DNA from: Comamonadaceae bacterium
GTDB lineage: Bacteria > Pseudomonadota > Gammaproteobacteria > Burkholderiales > Burkholderiaceae_C
Direction: 5' to 3'
Length of the DNA: 15,259 nucleotides
Assembly: GCA_947461325.1 (NCBI GenBank)
Contig: CANHLD010000027.1
Coordinates: 1 to 15,259, forward strand
Position 1 is the stretch's first letter. Each line of letters begins with the position of its first letter. Below are positions 5,898-14,603 of this stretch, piece by piece. The notes beneath the pieces are model-generated. The model ran no database searches. It saw nothing but the letters and a program-made list of their open reading frames with translations, and had not been told where the DNA came from. The position numbers and the translations under genes were made by a program.

Positions 5898-8800
5898 ATG
5901 AACGCCCCTCTTCCCGAATCGATTCGCAAGGCTTTGGAAACCGTGACGCTGGACGACAAGTACAGCTTAGAAAACGGCCGCGCTTTCATGAGCGGGGTGC
6001 AAGCTTTGGTCAAACTGCCCATGTTGCAACGCCAACGCGATGCATTGCAAGGTAAAAACACGGCCGGTTTTATCAGCGGCTACCGCGGGTCGCCGCTGGG
6101 CACTTACGATCAGTTTCTATGGAAAGCCAAGTCGTATTTGCAAGCGCAAAACATTGTCTTCCAGCCCGGCGTCAATGAAGAATTGGCCGCTACGGCGTTG
6201 TGGGGCACTCAGCAACTGGGCTTTGCCCCGCCAGGCACCCACCGTTTTGACGGTGTGTTTGGCATTTGGTACGGCAAAGGCCCCGGTGTGGACCGCTGCT
6301 CGGACGTCTTCAAACACGCCAACATGGCCGGTACCACGCCCTGGGGCGGTGTGCTGGCCGTGGCAGGCGACGACCATGTGGCCAAGAGCTCCTCTGCGGC
6401 GCACCAGAGCGACCATATTTTCAAGGCCTGTGGTCTGCCGGTGTTTTTGCCCGCCTCGGTACAAGAAGTGCTAGACATGGGTCTGCATGGAATTTCCCTG
6501 AGTCGCTTTGCTGGCATTTGGTCGGGTATGAAGACCATCCAAGAAATTGTTGAGTCCAGCGCCACCGTCGAGATCGACCCGGAACGCGTAAAAATCATCT
6601 TGCCTGAATTTGAAATGCCAGAGAGCGGCTTGCACATTAGGTGGCCCGACCATGCTCTAGACCAAGAAGCACGTTTATTTGACTACAAATGGTACGCCGC
6701 GCTGGCTTACATTCGTGCCAACAAACTCAACCACACCGTAGTGCAAGGTCCGCACGACCGCTTTGGCATCATCGCCAGCGGCAAGGCCTACAACGACACA
6801 CGCCAAGCCTTGCTCGATCTCGGTTTGGACGATGCCACTTGCCAGCGGCTGGGCATCCGGGTGCATAAAGTAGGTGTGGTCTGGCCGTTGGAGTCCCATT
6901 CGGTGCGTGAATTTGCCACCGGCTTGCAAGAGATTTTGGTGGTGGAAGAAAAGCGCCAACTCATTGAGTACCAAGTCAAAGAAGAGTTGTACAACTGGCG
7001 TGATGATGTACGCCCAAGGGTGCTGGGTAAGTTTGAAGAGCATGAAGGCGAAACCACCGGTGGCGAATGGTCGGTGTCCAACCCCCACAGCCGCACTTTA
7101 CTGCGCGCCAACGCCGATTTGACGCCGGGTTTGATCGCCAATGCCTTGGCGGGAAGACTGAAAAAACTCGGCCTGACGGCTGACGCCTCTGCACGAATTG
7201 ATGCGCAATTGGCGATTTTGGAGGCCAAAGAGCGCTCCTTGCAGGTGATGAATGTCAACATCAATGGCGAGCGCACCCCTTGGTTTTGCTCCGGTTGCCC
7301 GCACAACACCTCGACCCGTGTGCCCGAAGGCTCGCGAGCTATTGCTGGCATTGGTTGCCACTTCATGAGCGTGTGGATTGATGAGCGTACCGTTGGCTTT
7401 ACCCAAATGGGTGGCGAAGGTGTGCCGTGGGTTGGTCAGCAACCCTTCACCCATGTCCAACACATGTTTGCAAACCTAGGAGATGGCACCTACTTTCACA
7501 GCGGCATGTTGGCGATTCGCCAAAGCATTGTGGCGGGTGTGAACATCACTTACAAAATTCTCTACAACGATGCCGTGGCCATGACCGGTGGTCAGCAATT
7601 GGGCGAGCGCCCTGAAGGCCACAGCGTGGCGCAAATTGCGCAAAGCATGCGAACCGAAGGCGTACAGCGCATTGACGTGGTGACTGATGAACCAGAGAAA
7701 TACGATGGCGTGGTGCTGGCTGAGGGTGTCACGGTGCATCACAGGGACGAGCTCGATCGCATTCAGCGTGAGATGCGCGAGATCAAGGGCTGTACTGTCA
7801 TCATTTACGACCAGACCTGCGCCACCGAAAAGCGCCGCCGCCGTAAGCGCGGCACCATGGTGGACCCTGCTGTTCGGGTTGTTATCAATGAGTTGGTGTG
7901 CGAAGGCTGTGGCGACTGCGGCATGCAGTCAAACTGCTTGTCGGTCGAGCCGCTGGAGACTGAGTTTGGCCGTAAACGCACAATCAACCAAAGCACATGC
8001 AATAAGGACGCCAGTTGCCTTAAAGGTTTTTGCCCTAGCTTTGTCACCGTTGAAGGCGGTCAGCTGAAGAAAAAAGCAAAAAATCAAATGGCATCACCTT
8101 CCAACTTGGGCGCCTTGCCAGAACCCGTCCTGCCCAAGATCACGCAGGCCTATGGCCTGGTGGTGGCAGGTGTGGGCGGCACGGGTGTGATCACAATTGG
8201 CCAGTTGCTGGGCATGGCTGGTCACATTGATGGCAAAGGAATCATCACGCAAGACGCGGCCGGTTTGGCGCAAAAGGGCGGGGCAACTTGGAGCCACGTG
8301 TTAATTGCAAATCACCAAGATGAGATTCGCACTACCCGCGTGAGCATGGCCGCTGCCGACTTAATCATCGGGTGCGACCCGATGGTCACGGCCAGCAAAG
8401 AGACTGTTTTGCGGATGCGCCAAGGCCGCACCCGTGTGGCCTTGAACTCGCACGGCACACCCACGGCCGACTTTGTGAAAAACGCCGATTGGGACAACCC
8501 AGCCAAGCAATGTCTAGCGGAAATTACCCATGCCGTTGGCTTGGACGCTGTCTGCACTTTTGATGCCGATGCAATGGCCAATCAGTTGATGGGTGACACG
8601 ATTTATGTCAACCCCATGCTCTTGGGCTTTGCTTGGCAAAAGGGGTGGATTCCTTTGACGCGTGAAAGCATTGTGCGCGCCATTGAACTCAATGGCGTAC
8701 AGGTGCAAAACAACCAGACTGCTTTTGAATGGGGACGTTATGCCGCGCACGATGCGGCGTCGGTACAGCGCGTTTTGGCGCCTTCTCAGGTGATTGAATT

Positions 8801-9446
8801 TAAGAAGCGCGAGACCTTGGATACGGTGATCGAGCGCCGAGTGTCTTATTTGACCGACTACCAAAACTCAGCGTATGCGCAAAGATATCTACGCTTTGTC
8901 TCACAGGTGCAACAAGCCGAGTCCTCTCTCGGTAAAACTGTGCTGACTGAAACCGTAGCTCGCTATCTGTTCAAGCTGATGGCCTACAAGGACGAGTACG
9001 AGGTGGCGCGTCTGCACACCGACCGCGCCTTCTTATCACGTGTGACTGGCATGTTTGAAGGGGACTTCAAACTCAATTACCACTTGGCACCGCCCTTGAC
9101 ATCTAAAAAGAATGAGAAAGGTGAGTTGGTCAAACAAAAGTTTGGACCTGCGATGCTGACCGGTTTCAGAGTTCTGGCTAAGTTGAAGTTTTTGCGCGGC
9201 ACAGCGCTGGATGTATTTGGCCGCACCGAAGAGCGCCGCACTGAGCGCACCTTGATTGCCGAATATCAAAACAGCTTATCGGTGATTTTGAATCAACTGA
9301 CGGCCCAGAACCATCGACTGGCAGTGGATGTGGCGCGCATACCAGAGCAAATCAGGGGTTTTGGTCATGTCAAAGAGCGCAACCTCAAGGCAGCTCGAAC
9401 ACAGTGGAGTGCCTTGATGAAGCAGTTCACGGCAGTAGTCAAGTAA
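5898..9446 (+). CDS. Indolepyruvate:ferredoxin oxidoreductase, fused alpha-beta form
   Basis: A 1182-residue cytoplasmic enzyme that should oxidatively decarboxylate aryl- or branched-chain 2-oxo acids with CoA to acyl-CoA, passing electrons to ferredoxin. The order is: an N-terminal pyrimidine-binding half (GFISGYRGSPLG near residue 50), a TPP-binding half with C464-S-G-C467 and GDGTYFHSG at 528-536 followed by NDAVAMTGGQ, an iron-sulfur motif with cysteines 668, 671, 674 and 680 plus a following cysteine cluster, the gamma-type domain with GVGGTG at 758-763 and QDAAGLAQKGG at 785-795, then a C-terminal DUF6537-like region. The single-chain form is usual in proteobacteria, in contrast to separate IorA and IorB in archaea. 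I prefer ATG 5898 (MNAPL) to the in-frame TTG 5886, because homologues start this way; neither has a strong ribosome binding site. The gene is monocistronic by spacing. Confidence 0.93.
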   Translation: MNAPLPESIRKALETVTLDDKYSLENGRAFMSGVQALVKLPMLQRQRDALQGKNTAGFISGYRGSPLGTYDQFLWKAKSYLQAQNIVFQPGVNEELAATALWGTQQLGFAPPGTHRFDGVFGIWYGKGPGVDRCSDVFKHANMAGTTPWGGVLAVAGDDHVAKSSSAAHQSDHIFKACGLPVFLPASVQEVLDMGLHGISLSRFAGIWSGMKTIQEIVESSATVEIDPERVKIILPEFEMPESGLHIRWPDHALDQEARLFDYKWYAALAYIRANKLNHTVVQGPHDRFGIIASGKAYNDTRQALLDLGLDDATCQRLGIRVHKVGVVWPLESHSVREFATGLQEILVVEEKRQLIEYQVKEELYNWRDDVRPRVLGKFEEHEGETTGGEWSVSNPHSRTLLRANADLTPGLIANALAGRLKKLGLTADASARIDAQLAILEAKERSLQVMNVNINGERTPWFCSGCPHNTSTRVPEGSRAIAGIGCHFMSVWIDERTVGFTQMGGEGVPWVGQQPFTHVQHMFANLGDGTYFHSGMLAIRQSIVAGVNITYKILYNDAVAMTGGQQLGERPEGHSVAQIAQSMRTEGVQRIDVVTDEPEKYDGVVLAEGVTVHHRDELDRIQREMREIKGCTVIIYDQTCATEKRRRRKRGTMVDPAVRVVINELVCEGCGDCGMQSNCLSVEPLETEFGRKRTINQSTCNKDASCLKGFCPSFVTVEGGQLKKKAKNQMASPSNLGALPEPVLPKITQAYGLVVAGVGGTGVITIGQLLGMAGHIDGKGIITQDAAGLAQKGGATWSHVLIANHQDEIRTTRVSMAAADLIIGCDPMVTASKETVLRMRQGRTRVALNSHGTPTADFVKNADWDNPAKQCLAEITHAVGLDAVCTFDADAMANQLMGDTIYVNPMLLGFAWQKGWIPLTRESIVRAIELNGVQVQNNQTAFEWGRYAAHDAASVQRVLAPSQVIEFKKRETLDTVIERRVSYLTDYQNSAYAQRYLRFVSQVQQAESSLGKTVLTETVARYLFKLMAYKDEYEVARLHTDRAFLSRVTGMFEGDFKLNYHLAPPLTSKKNEKGELVKQKFGPAMLTGFRVLAKLKFLRGTALDVFGRTEERRTERTLIAEYQNSLSVILNQLTAQNHRLAVDVARIPEQIRGFGHVKERNLKAARTQWSALMKQFTAVVK

Positions 9447-9470
9447 AAGCGGTACAAATAACTATAAAAA

Positions 9471-9505
9471 ATAATTTTATTAATTTTTTAGTTAAATAAA
9501 ATTAT
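9471..9505 (+). repeat. AT-only inverted repeat after the oxidoreductase gene
   Basis: Perfect 11-base arms, ATAATTTTATT at 9471-9481 and AATAAAATTAT at 9495-9505, with a 13-base loop that contains a T-run. It lies 25 bases past the oxidoreductase stop. The position suits a transcript end, but a stem with no GC pairs would be a weak terminator. It could equally be an AT-rich regulatory site for the liv operon. Confidence 0.4.
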
Positions 9506-9552
9506 GGGTTCAGTAAATTCAGTTTAAGTATTTTTGGAACTGAGACAAATGA

Positions 9553-9582
9553 GCACTATGCAGCCGCTCAAGCTGATAGTGC
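9553..9582 (+). promoter_or_regulatory. Bulged hairpin in the livH leader
   Basis: GCACTAT (9553-9559), an unpaired G, CAGC (9561-9564), a seven-base loop, then GCTG (9572-9575) and ATAGTGC (9576-9582) make an 11-bp stem with a single bulge. It lies about 60 bases before the livH ATG. A T-rich but not uniform stretch follows (ATTGATTTTG). It may act as an attenuator, an mRNA-stabilising 5' structure or a protein site. No leader peptide is evident. Confidence 0.5.
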
Positions 9583-9641
9583 ATTGATTTTGCATCGAAA
9601 AATTGACCGGCAATACACCAGTCAAACAACGGGGAAATGGC

Positions 9642-10571
9642 ATGGACGTTTTGCTTCAACAGATCATCAACGGTCTGGTGATGGGCAGCATTTACGCCTT
9701 GGTGGCCTTGGGCTACACCATGGTCTACGGCATCATCAACCTGATTAACTTTGCCCATGGTGAAGTGTTGATGGTGGCTGCTTTGACCAGCTGGACGGTG
9801 ATCGGGATGATGCAAGTAGCCATGCCCGGCGCGCCAGGCTGGGTCATTTTGCTTATCGCTTTGTTGATCGCTGCTGTCGTGGCCGCTGTACTCAACTTCT
9901 CGATCGAAAAAATCGCATACAAACCCTTGCGCGGCGCGCCCAAACTCGCGCCCTTAATCACCGCTATCGGCATGTCTATCTTGTTGCAAACCTTGGCCAT
10001 GATTCTTTGGAAGCCCAACTACAAAGCCTACCCCACTGTGCTTTCGAGCGAACCCATTGACATTGCAGGCGCGGTGATCAGCCCTACGCAGGTGATGATT
10101 TTGGGTGTGACTGCGGTCTCGCTGGCGGTTTTGATGTGGCTGGTCAACGCGACCAAATTGGGTCGCGCCATGCGCGCCACCGCAGAAAACCCAAGCGTGG
10201 CCTCGCTCATGGGCGTCAAGCCCGACATGGTCATTTCTGCCACGTTCATCATCGGCGCGGTTTTGGCTGCGATTGCGGGAGTGATGTATGCGTCAAATTA
10301 CGGCACGGTGCAGCACTCAATGGGTTTTTTGCCAGGACTCAAAGCGTTCACAGCGGCGGTGTTTGGCGGCATTGGCAACTTGGGCGGCGCAGTGGTCGGC
10401 GGTATCTTGCTGGGGCTGATTGAATCAATCGGTGCGGGCTATATCGGCGAACTCACGGGCGGCGTTCTGGGCAGCCATTACTCGGATATTTTTGCCTTCA
10501 TCGTGCTGATTTTTATGTTGACCTTGAGGCCCTCGGGTCTGATGGGTGAGCGTGTGGCCGATCGCGCTTGA
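9642..10571 (+). CDS. livH: Branched-chain amino-acid ABC transporter permease LivH
   Basis: A 309-residue inner-membrane permease, one of the two channel subunits of the high-affinity Leu/Ile/Val importer. It begins MDVLLQQIINGLVMGSIYALVALG and continues TMVYGIINLINFAHGEVLMV, the family hallmark. About eight hydrophobic segments are seen. A conserved cytoplasmic loop, TKLGRAMRATAENPSVASLMG (split about residues 170-190), carries the EAA-like contact for the ATPases. I use ATG 9642 because GGGGAAA lies just upstream and the start is in register with known LivH proteins; an in-frame start at 9603 would add 13 polar residues. It is first in the livHMGF-livK operon, 16 bases ahead of livM. Confidence 0.93.
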   Translation: MDVLLQQIINGLVMGSIYALVALGYTMVYGIINLINFAHGEVLMVAALTSWTVIGMMQVAMPGAPGWVILLIALLIAAVVAAVLNFSIEKIAYKPLRGAPKLAPLITAIGMSILLQTLAMILWKPNYKAYPTVLSSEPIDIAGAVISPTQVMILGVTAVSLAVLMWLVNATKLGRAMRATAENPSVASLMGVKPDMVISATFIIGAVLAAIAGVMYASNYGTVQHSMGFLPGLKAFTAAVFGGIGNLGGAVVGGILLGLIESIGAGYIGELTGGVLGSHYSDIFAFIVLIFMLTLRPSGLMGERVADRA

Positions 10572-10587
10572 GAACGGAGGGATATTG

Positions 10588-11673
10588 ATGAAATCTAACA
10601 AAACGCCGACTACCGCGCTCTTGGGCTTGGGCTTGGTGCTCTTGCCTTTGCTACTGCAGAACTATGGCGATGCTTGGGTGCGCATTGCAGATATGGCCTT
10701 GCTGTATGTGCTCTTGGCAGTAGGTCTAAACATTGTGGTTGGGTACGCTGGCCTGCTCGACTTGGGCTTTGTGGCCTTCTTTGCTGTTGGCGCTTATGTA
10801 TACGCGCTGTTGGCTTCACCCCATTTGACCGACATGTTTCCAGCCATAGCGGCTATGTTTCCTAGCGGCTTGCATGCGCCTCTGTGGTTCATTTTGCCGG
10901 TGGCTGCGGCTGCGGCCGGATTATTTGGGCTTTTGTTGGGCGCACCCACACTCAAGTTGCGCGGCGACTATCTGGCCATTGTGACTTTGGGTTTTGGTGA
11001 AATCATCAGGGTCTTTTTGAACAACCTGGATCAACCCTACAACATTAGCAACGGCCCCAAAGGGATTGACCAAATAGATTCGTTCAGCTTTTTTGGCATT
11101 CAGTTGGGCAAAAAGTTAGACATTGGTGGTTTTGAAATTACCTCCGTGAGTTTGCACTTCTACTTGTTCCTAAGTCTGGTGCTGATCGCCATTTTGATTT
11201 CCCACCGCATCCAACACTCGCGCATTGGACGCGCTTGGATGGCGATTCGCGAAGACGAGATTGCCGCCAAAGCCATGGGGCTGAACACGCGTAACCTCAA
11301 ACTTTTGGCCTTTGGCATGGGGGCGACGTTTGGTGGTGTGTCGGGCGCCATGTTTGCCGGTTTTCAAGGTTTTGTATCGCCGGAGTCATTCAGCCTGATG
11401 GAGTCGGTGATGATCGTTGCCATGGTGGTGCTGGGTGGACTTGGCCATTTGCCGGGTGTGATTTTGGGGGCGATTTTGTTGTCCGCTTTGCCCGAGGTTC
11501 TGCGCTATTTGGTCGGCCCATTGCAGACGCTAACCGATGGTCGCTTGGATGCGGCGATTTTGCGACAGTTACTGATTGCGATGGCAATGATCATCATCAT
11601 GCTGGTGCGCCCGCGCGGCCTGTGGCCTTCACCAGAACATGGCAAATCGTTGCTTGCAAAAGAAGGTGCCTGA
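10588..11673 (+). CDS. livM: Branched-chain amino-acid ABC transporter permease LivM
   Basis: A 361-residue inner-membrane protein, the second channel subunit that pairs with LivH. Family features are ALLYVLLAVGLNIVVGYAGLLDLG near the N-terminus, LKLRGDYLAIVTLGFGEIIR in the middle, and the ATPase-contact loop RIGRAWMAIREDEIAAKAMG, followed by GGLGHLPGVILGAILL. About ten hydrophobic helices are present. The ATG at 10588 is preceded by GGAGGG at a good spacing, so I prefer it to the in-frame start at 10546, which would overlap livH. It ends one base before livG, indicating tight coupling. Confidence 0.93.
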   Translation: MKSNKTPTTALLGLGLVLLPLLLQNYGDAWVRIADMALLYVLLAVGLNIVVGYAGLLDLGFVAFFAVGAYVYALLASPHLTDMFPAIAAMFPSGLHAPLWFILPVAAAAAGLFGLLLGAPTLKLRGDYLAIVTLGFGEIIRVFLNNLDQPYNISNGPKGIDQIDSFSFFGIQLGKKLDIGGFEITSVSLHFYLFLSLVLIAILISHRIQHSRIGRAWMAIREDEIAAKAMGLNTRNLKLLAFGMGATFGGVSGAMFAGFQGFVSPESFSLMESVMIVAMVVLGGLGHLPGVILGAILLSALPEVLRYLVGPLQTLTDGRLDAAILRQLLIAMAMIIIMLVRPRGLWPSPEHGKSLLAKEGA

Positions 11674-11674
11674 G

Positions 11675-12445
11675 ATGAGCGACACGGTATTGAAAGTCGT
11701 AGGCATTTCCAAGCGCTTTGGCGGTTTGCAAGCCCTGACCGATGTGGGCATGAAGATTGACCGCGGACAAGTCTATGGTTTGATCGGCCCCAACGGCGCA
11801 GGCAAAACAACTTTTTTCAACGTCATAACCGGGTTGTACACGCCCAACAGCGGAACGTTTGAGCTGGCAGGTAAACCTTATGAACCGACGGCGGTGCATG
11901 AAGTTGCTAAAGCCGGTATTGCACGGACCTTCCAAAACATCCGTTTGTTCGCTGAAATGACGGCTCTGGAAAATGTGATGGTTGGGCGCCACATGCGCAC
12001 ACATACGGGCTTGTTGGGGGCAATTTTTCGAACGCCCAGCTTCAAGGCCGAAGAAGCGGCTATCGCACAACGCGCCCAAGAGTTGCTTGACTATGTGGGC
12101 ATTGGCAAATACGCAGACTATAAATCGCGCACTCTGCCCTACGGTGACCAGCGCCGCTTAGAGATTGCACGCGCCTTGGCTACCGACCCGCAACTGATCG
12201 CGCTGGACGAGCCGGCAGCGGGCATGAACGCCACCGAGAAGGTGCAGCTGCGTGACTTGATTGACCGCATTCGCAAGGACAACCGCACCATCTTACTGAT
12301 CGAGCACGACGTCAAACTGGTCATGGGGCTGTGTGATCGTGTGACGGTGCTGGACTATGGCAAAACGATTGCCGAGGGTACACCCAGCGAAGTTCAAAAA
12401 AATGACCAAGTGATTCAAGCCTATTTGGGCACGCGAGGAAACTGA
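11675..12445 (+). CDS. livG: Branched-chain amino-acid ABC transporter ATP-binding protein LivG
   Basis: A 256-residue cytoplasmic ATPase subunit. Walker A is GPNGAGKTT at 38-46, the Q-loop is Q88 in ARTFQNIR, and the signature is the LivG form LPYGDQRRLEIARALA at 154-169 in place of LSGGQ. Walker B has D178-E179 in LIALDEPAAGMN, and the switch histidine is H211 in LIEHDVK. The sequence A-R-T-F-Q-N-I-R-L-F with the long insert near 105-130 is typical of LivG rather than LivF. ATG 11675 follows the livM stop by one base and has GAAGGTG upstream. An in-frame ATG at 11639 would lie deep inside livM and lacks this support. Confidence 0.95.
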   Translation: MSDTVLKVVGISKRFGGLQALTDVGMKIDRGQVYGLIGPNGAGKTTFFNVITGLYTPNSGTFELAGKPYEPTAVHEVAKAGIARTFQNIRLFAEMTALENVMVGRHMRTHTGLLGAIFRTPSFKAEEAAIAQRAQELLDYVGIGKYADYKSRTLPYGDQRRLEIARALATDPQLIALDEPAAGMNATEKVQLRDLIDRIRKDNRTILLIEHDVKLVMGLCDRVTVLDYGKTIAEGTPSEVQKNDQVIQAYLGTRGN

Positions 12446-12446
12446 C

Positions 12447-13163
12447 ATGAGCACCACCTTGCTGAAAGTCAAAGGTCTGAAAGTGGCGTATGGCGGCATT
12501 CAAGCTGTCAAAGGAATTGATTTTGAAGTACACGAGGCCGAACTGGTGACATTGATAGGCTCTAACGGGGCTGGCAAAACCACCACCATGAAAGCCGTCA
12601 CAGGCACCCAGCCCTTGAATGCAGGCCTCATCGAATATATGGGCCACAGCATTGCTGGCCAAGGCACATGGGACTTGGTTAAAAAAGGCTTGGCCATGGT
12701 GCCAGAAGGTCGTGGTGTGTTTACCCGTATGTCCATCATTGAGAACCTGAAGATGGGGGCTTATATCCGCACCGATACAGCAGGCATTGCTAATGACATG
12801 GAAAAGATGTTCAACATCTTTCCACGTCTGCGTGAGCGCAAAGACCAGCTTGCCGGCACCATGTCGGGCGGAGAGCAGCAAATGCTGGCCATGGGAAGGG
12901 CTTTGATGAGTCGGCCCAAAGTTCTGCTGCTGGACGAACCGTCCATGGGTTTGTCGCCCATCATGGTGGACAAGATTTTTGAGGTGGTGCGTGATGTGTA
13001 TGCCCAAGGCGTGACGGTGTTGCTGGTTGAGCAAAACGCCAGCCGAGCCTTGGCCATCGCCAACAGGGGGTATGTGATGGAGTCGGGTCTGATCACCATG
13101 ACTGGGCCAGGCAAAGAATTGCTCGCTGACCCCAAAGTCAGAGCAGCTTATTTGGGTGAGTAA
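12447..13163 (+). CDS. livF: Branched-chain amino-acid ABC transporter ATP-binding protein LivF
   Basis: A 238-residue ATPase subunit that pairs with LivG. Walker A is GSNGAGKTT at 38-46. The Q-loop position carries glutamate (VPEGRGVF, E87), normal in LivF. The signature is MSGGEQQMLAMGRALM from 139, Walker B has D163-E164 in LLLDEPSMGLSP, and the H-loop histidine is replaced by Q196 in LLVEQNASRAL, also usual for LivF. The gene starts one base after the livG stop. A 91-bp gap with a small hairpin (GTCAG 13207-13211 and CTGAC 13218-13222) separates it from the binding-protein gene. Confidence 0.95.
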   Translation: MSTTLLKVKGLKVAYGGIQAVKGIDFEVHEAELVTLIGSNGAGKTTTMKAVTGTQPLNAGLIEYMGHSIAGQGTWDLVKKGLAMVPEGRGVFTRMSIIENLKMGAYIRTDTAGIANDMEKMFNIFPRLRERKDQLAGTMSGGEQQMLAMGRALMSRPKVLLLDEPSMGLSPIMVDKIFEVVRDVYAQGVTVLLVEQNASRALAIANRGYVMESGLITMTGPGKELLADPKVRAAYLGE

Positions 13164-13254
13164 AGCATGTGGACTTTTTGTCGGTAAGTGTCTTGGTCCG
13201 GATCGCGTCAGTTCATTCTGACCGTCAGCTTATCGCTTCAAACAGGAGAAATGA

Positions 13255-14388
13255 ATGATCGTCAGAAAAATATGTATTGCTACAGCAGCTTTTTTCGTTG
13301 CGAATGCGATGGCTGAAGAAGTGGTGAGGATTGGCCACGTTGCACCCATGAGTGGCGCGATAGCGCACTTAGGCAAAGACAACGAGAATGGTGCACGTAT
13401 GGCCATCGAGGACCTGAATGCCAAGGGTGTGAAAATTGGCGGCAAGCTGGTCAAACTGGTATTGGTGGCTGAAGATGATGCAGCCGATCCCAAGCAAGGC
13501 ACCGCCGCAGCGCAAAAGTTGGTGGACTCCAAAGTTAACGGTGTGATCGGTCACTTGAACTCCGGCACCTCGATTCCGGCCTCCAAAATTTACAGCGATG
13601 CTGGTATTCCTCAAATTTCGCCGTCATCAACAAACCCCAAGTTCACCCGCAGTGGTTATAAAACCACTTTCCGAGTGGTGGCTGATGATGTCCAATTGGG
13701 CGGCACCTTGGGCCGTTATGCTGTCAATACCGTCAAAGGAAAAGCCATTGCCGTGATCGACGACCGCACTGCTTACGGTCAAGGTTTAGCTGAAGAATTT
13801 GAAAAGGCAGTGAAAGCCGCCGGTGGCACCTTGGTCGGCCATGAGTTCACAACCGACAAAGCCACGGACTTCATGTCTATCCTGACCACCCTCAAAGCGA
13901 AAAAACCCGACGTTGTGTTTTTCGGTGGAGTGGATGCCGTGGCCGGCCCCATGATTCGCCAAATGAAATCTTTGGGCATCAACGCCAAGTTCATCGGTGG
14001 TGATGGTATCTGTACCACCGAGTTGGCCAAGCTGGCAGGGGACGCCATGGCAGATGGTCAGGTCATCTGTGCTGAGGCAGGCGGTGTGGAAGGTCAGCAA
14101 AAGAAAGGCATGGAAGATTTCTATGCTCGTTATAAAACCCGTTTCAATACCGATGTCCAGGTGTATGCGCCTTATGTGTATGACGCAGTCAATGTGATGG
14201 TGGACGCGATGGTACGTGCCAATTCGAGTGAGCCTGGTAAATATTTACCAGAGTTGTCTAAAACAGCAGGCTATAAAGGTGTGACAGGCTCCATTTCTTT
14301 TGACTCTAAAGGGGATATCAAAAATGGTGCGCTGACTTTGTATACCTACAAAGGCGGTAAGCGCGATCAGATCGCTGTCATTCGTTAA
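13255..14388 (+). CDS. livK: Periplasmic branched-chain amino-acid binding protein (LivK/LivJ type)
   Basis: A 377-residue solute-binding protein of the type I periplasmic fold. It captures Leu, Ile or Val in the periplasm and delivers it to LivHM. The signal peptide is about residues 1-20 with cleavage after ANAMA. Mature protein starts EEVVRIGHVAPMSGAIAHLG, the family's first strand and loop. LVAEDDAADPKQGTAAAQKL, the ligand-loop segment GHLNSGTSIPAS, and the inter-domain DDRTAYGQGLAEEFEKA follow as expected. Two ATGs lie close together (13251 and 13255); AGGAG at 13243-13247 is correctly spaced for 13255, and only that frame gives the signal peptide. It is last in the operon, whereas E. 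coli has livK ahead of livHMGF. A related ligand, such as an aromatic or other aliphatic amino acid, is possible. Confidence 0.93.
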   Translation: MIVRKICIATAAFFVANAMAEEVVRIGHVAPMSGAIAHLGKDNENGARMAIEDLNAKGVKIGGKLVKLVLVAEDDAADPKQGTAAAQKLVDSKVNGVIGHLNSGTSIPASKIYSDAGIPQISPSSTNPKFTRSGYKTTFRVVADDVQLGGTLGRYAVNTVKGKAIAVIDDRTAYGQGLAEEFEKAVKAAGGTLVGHEFTTDKATDFMSILTTLKAKKPDVVFFGGVDAVAGPMIRQMKSLGINAKFIGGDGICTTELAKLAGDAMADGQVICAEAGGVEGQQKKGMEDFYARYKTRFNTDVQVYAPYVYDAVNVMVDAMVRANSSEPGKYLPELSKTAGYKGVTGSISFDSKGDIKNGALTLYTYKGGKRDQIAVIR

Positions 14389-14410
14389 GATTGTGGGTGA
14401 TTTGTTCAAG

Positions 14411-14467
14411 AAGCCACACTAAAATTCTTAAAAATAACGATCATCAAAATGCGTGTGGCTTTTGAAT
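14411..14467 (+). terminator. Possible secondary terminator after the liv operon
   Basis: AAGCCACAC at 14411-14419 pairs perfectly with GTGTGGCTT at 14453-14461 and is followed by TTTGAATTTT. The 33-base loop is long for an intrinsic terminator, so this is uncertain. It lies about 20 bases past the livK stop. Confidence 0.4.
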
Positions 14468-14520
14468 TTTTTAATCCATATTGATAGTGGGATCTTTTAA
14501 AAATGTGATGACGGAACAGG

Positions 14521-14548
14521 ATAAAAGCGGCCCTTGAGCCGCTTTTAT
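14521..14548. terminator. Strong bidirectional intrinsic terminator
   Basis: A perfect 11-base stem, ATAAAAGCGGC at 14521-14531 and GCCGCTTTTAT at 14538-14548, with the six-base loop CCTTGA. The stem has a GC core with A-run and T-run flanks, so it can stop transcription from both sides. It sits between livK and the convergent minus-strand gene at 14604. Confidence 0.85.
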
Positions 14549-14603
14549 TTGTACGATGATCTAAATATATACAAATAGAATAATATTCACAAAATTAATT
14601 TAA

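Noticed and set aside
12321..13034. Long minus-strand frame of 237 codons opposite livG and livF
   Set aside because: Antisense shadow; histidine- and glutamine-rich translation is typical of reversed coding DNA, while the plus strand encodes complete ATPase motifs.
13207..13222. Small hairpin between livF and livK, considered as a terminator or processing site
   Set aside because: Only five base pairs and no T-run, so no independent call is justified; it is mentioned under livF.
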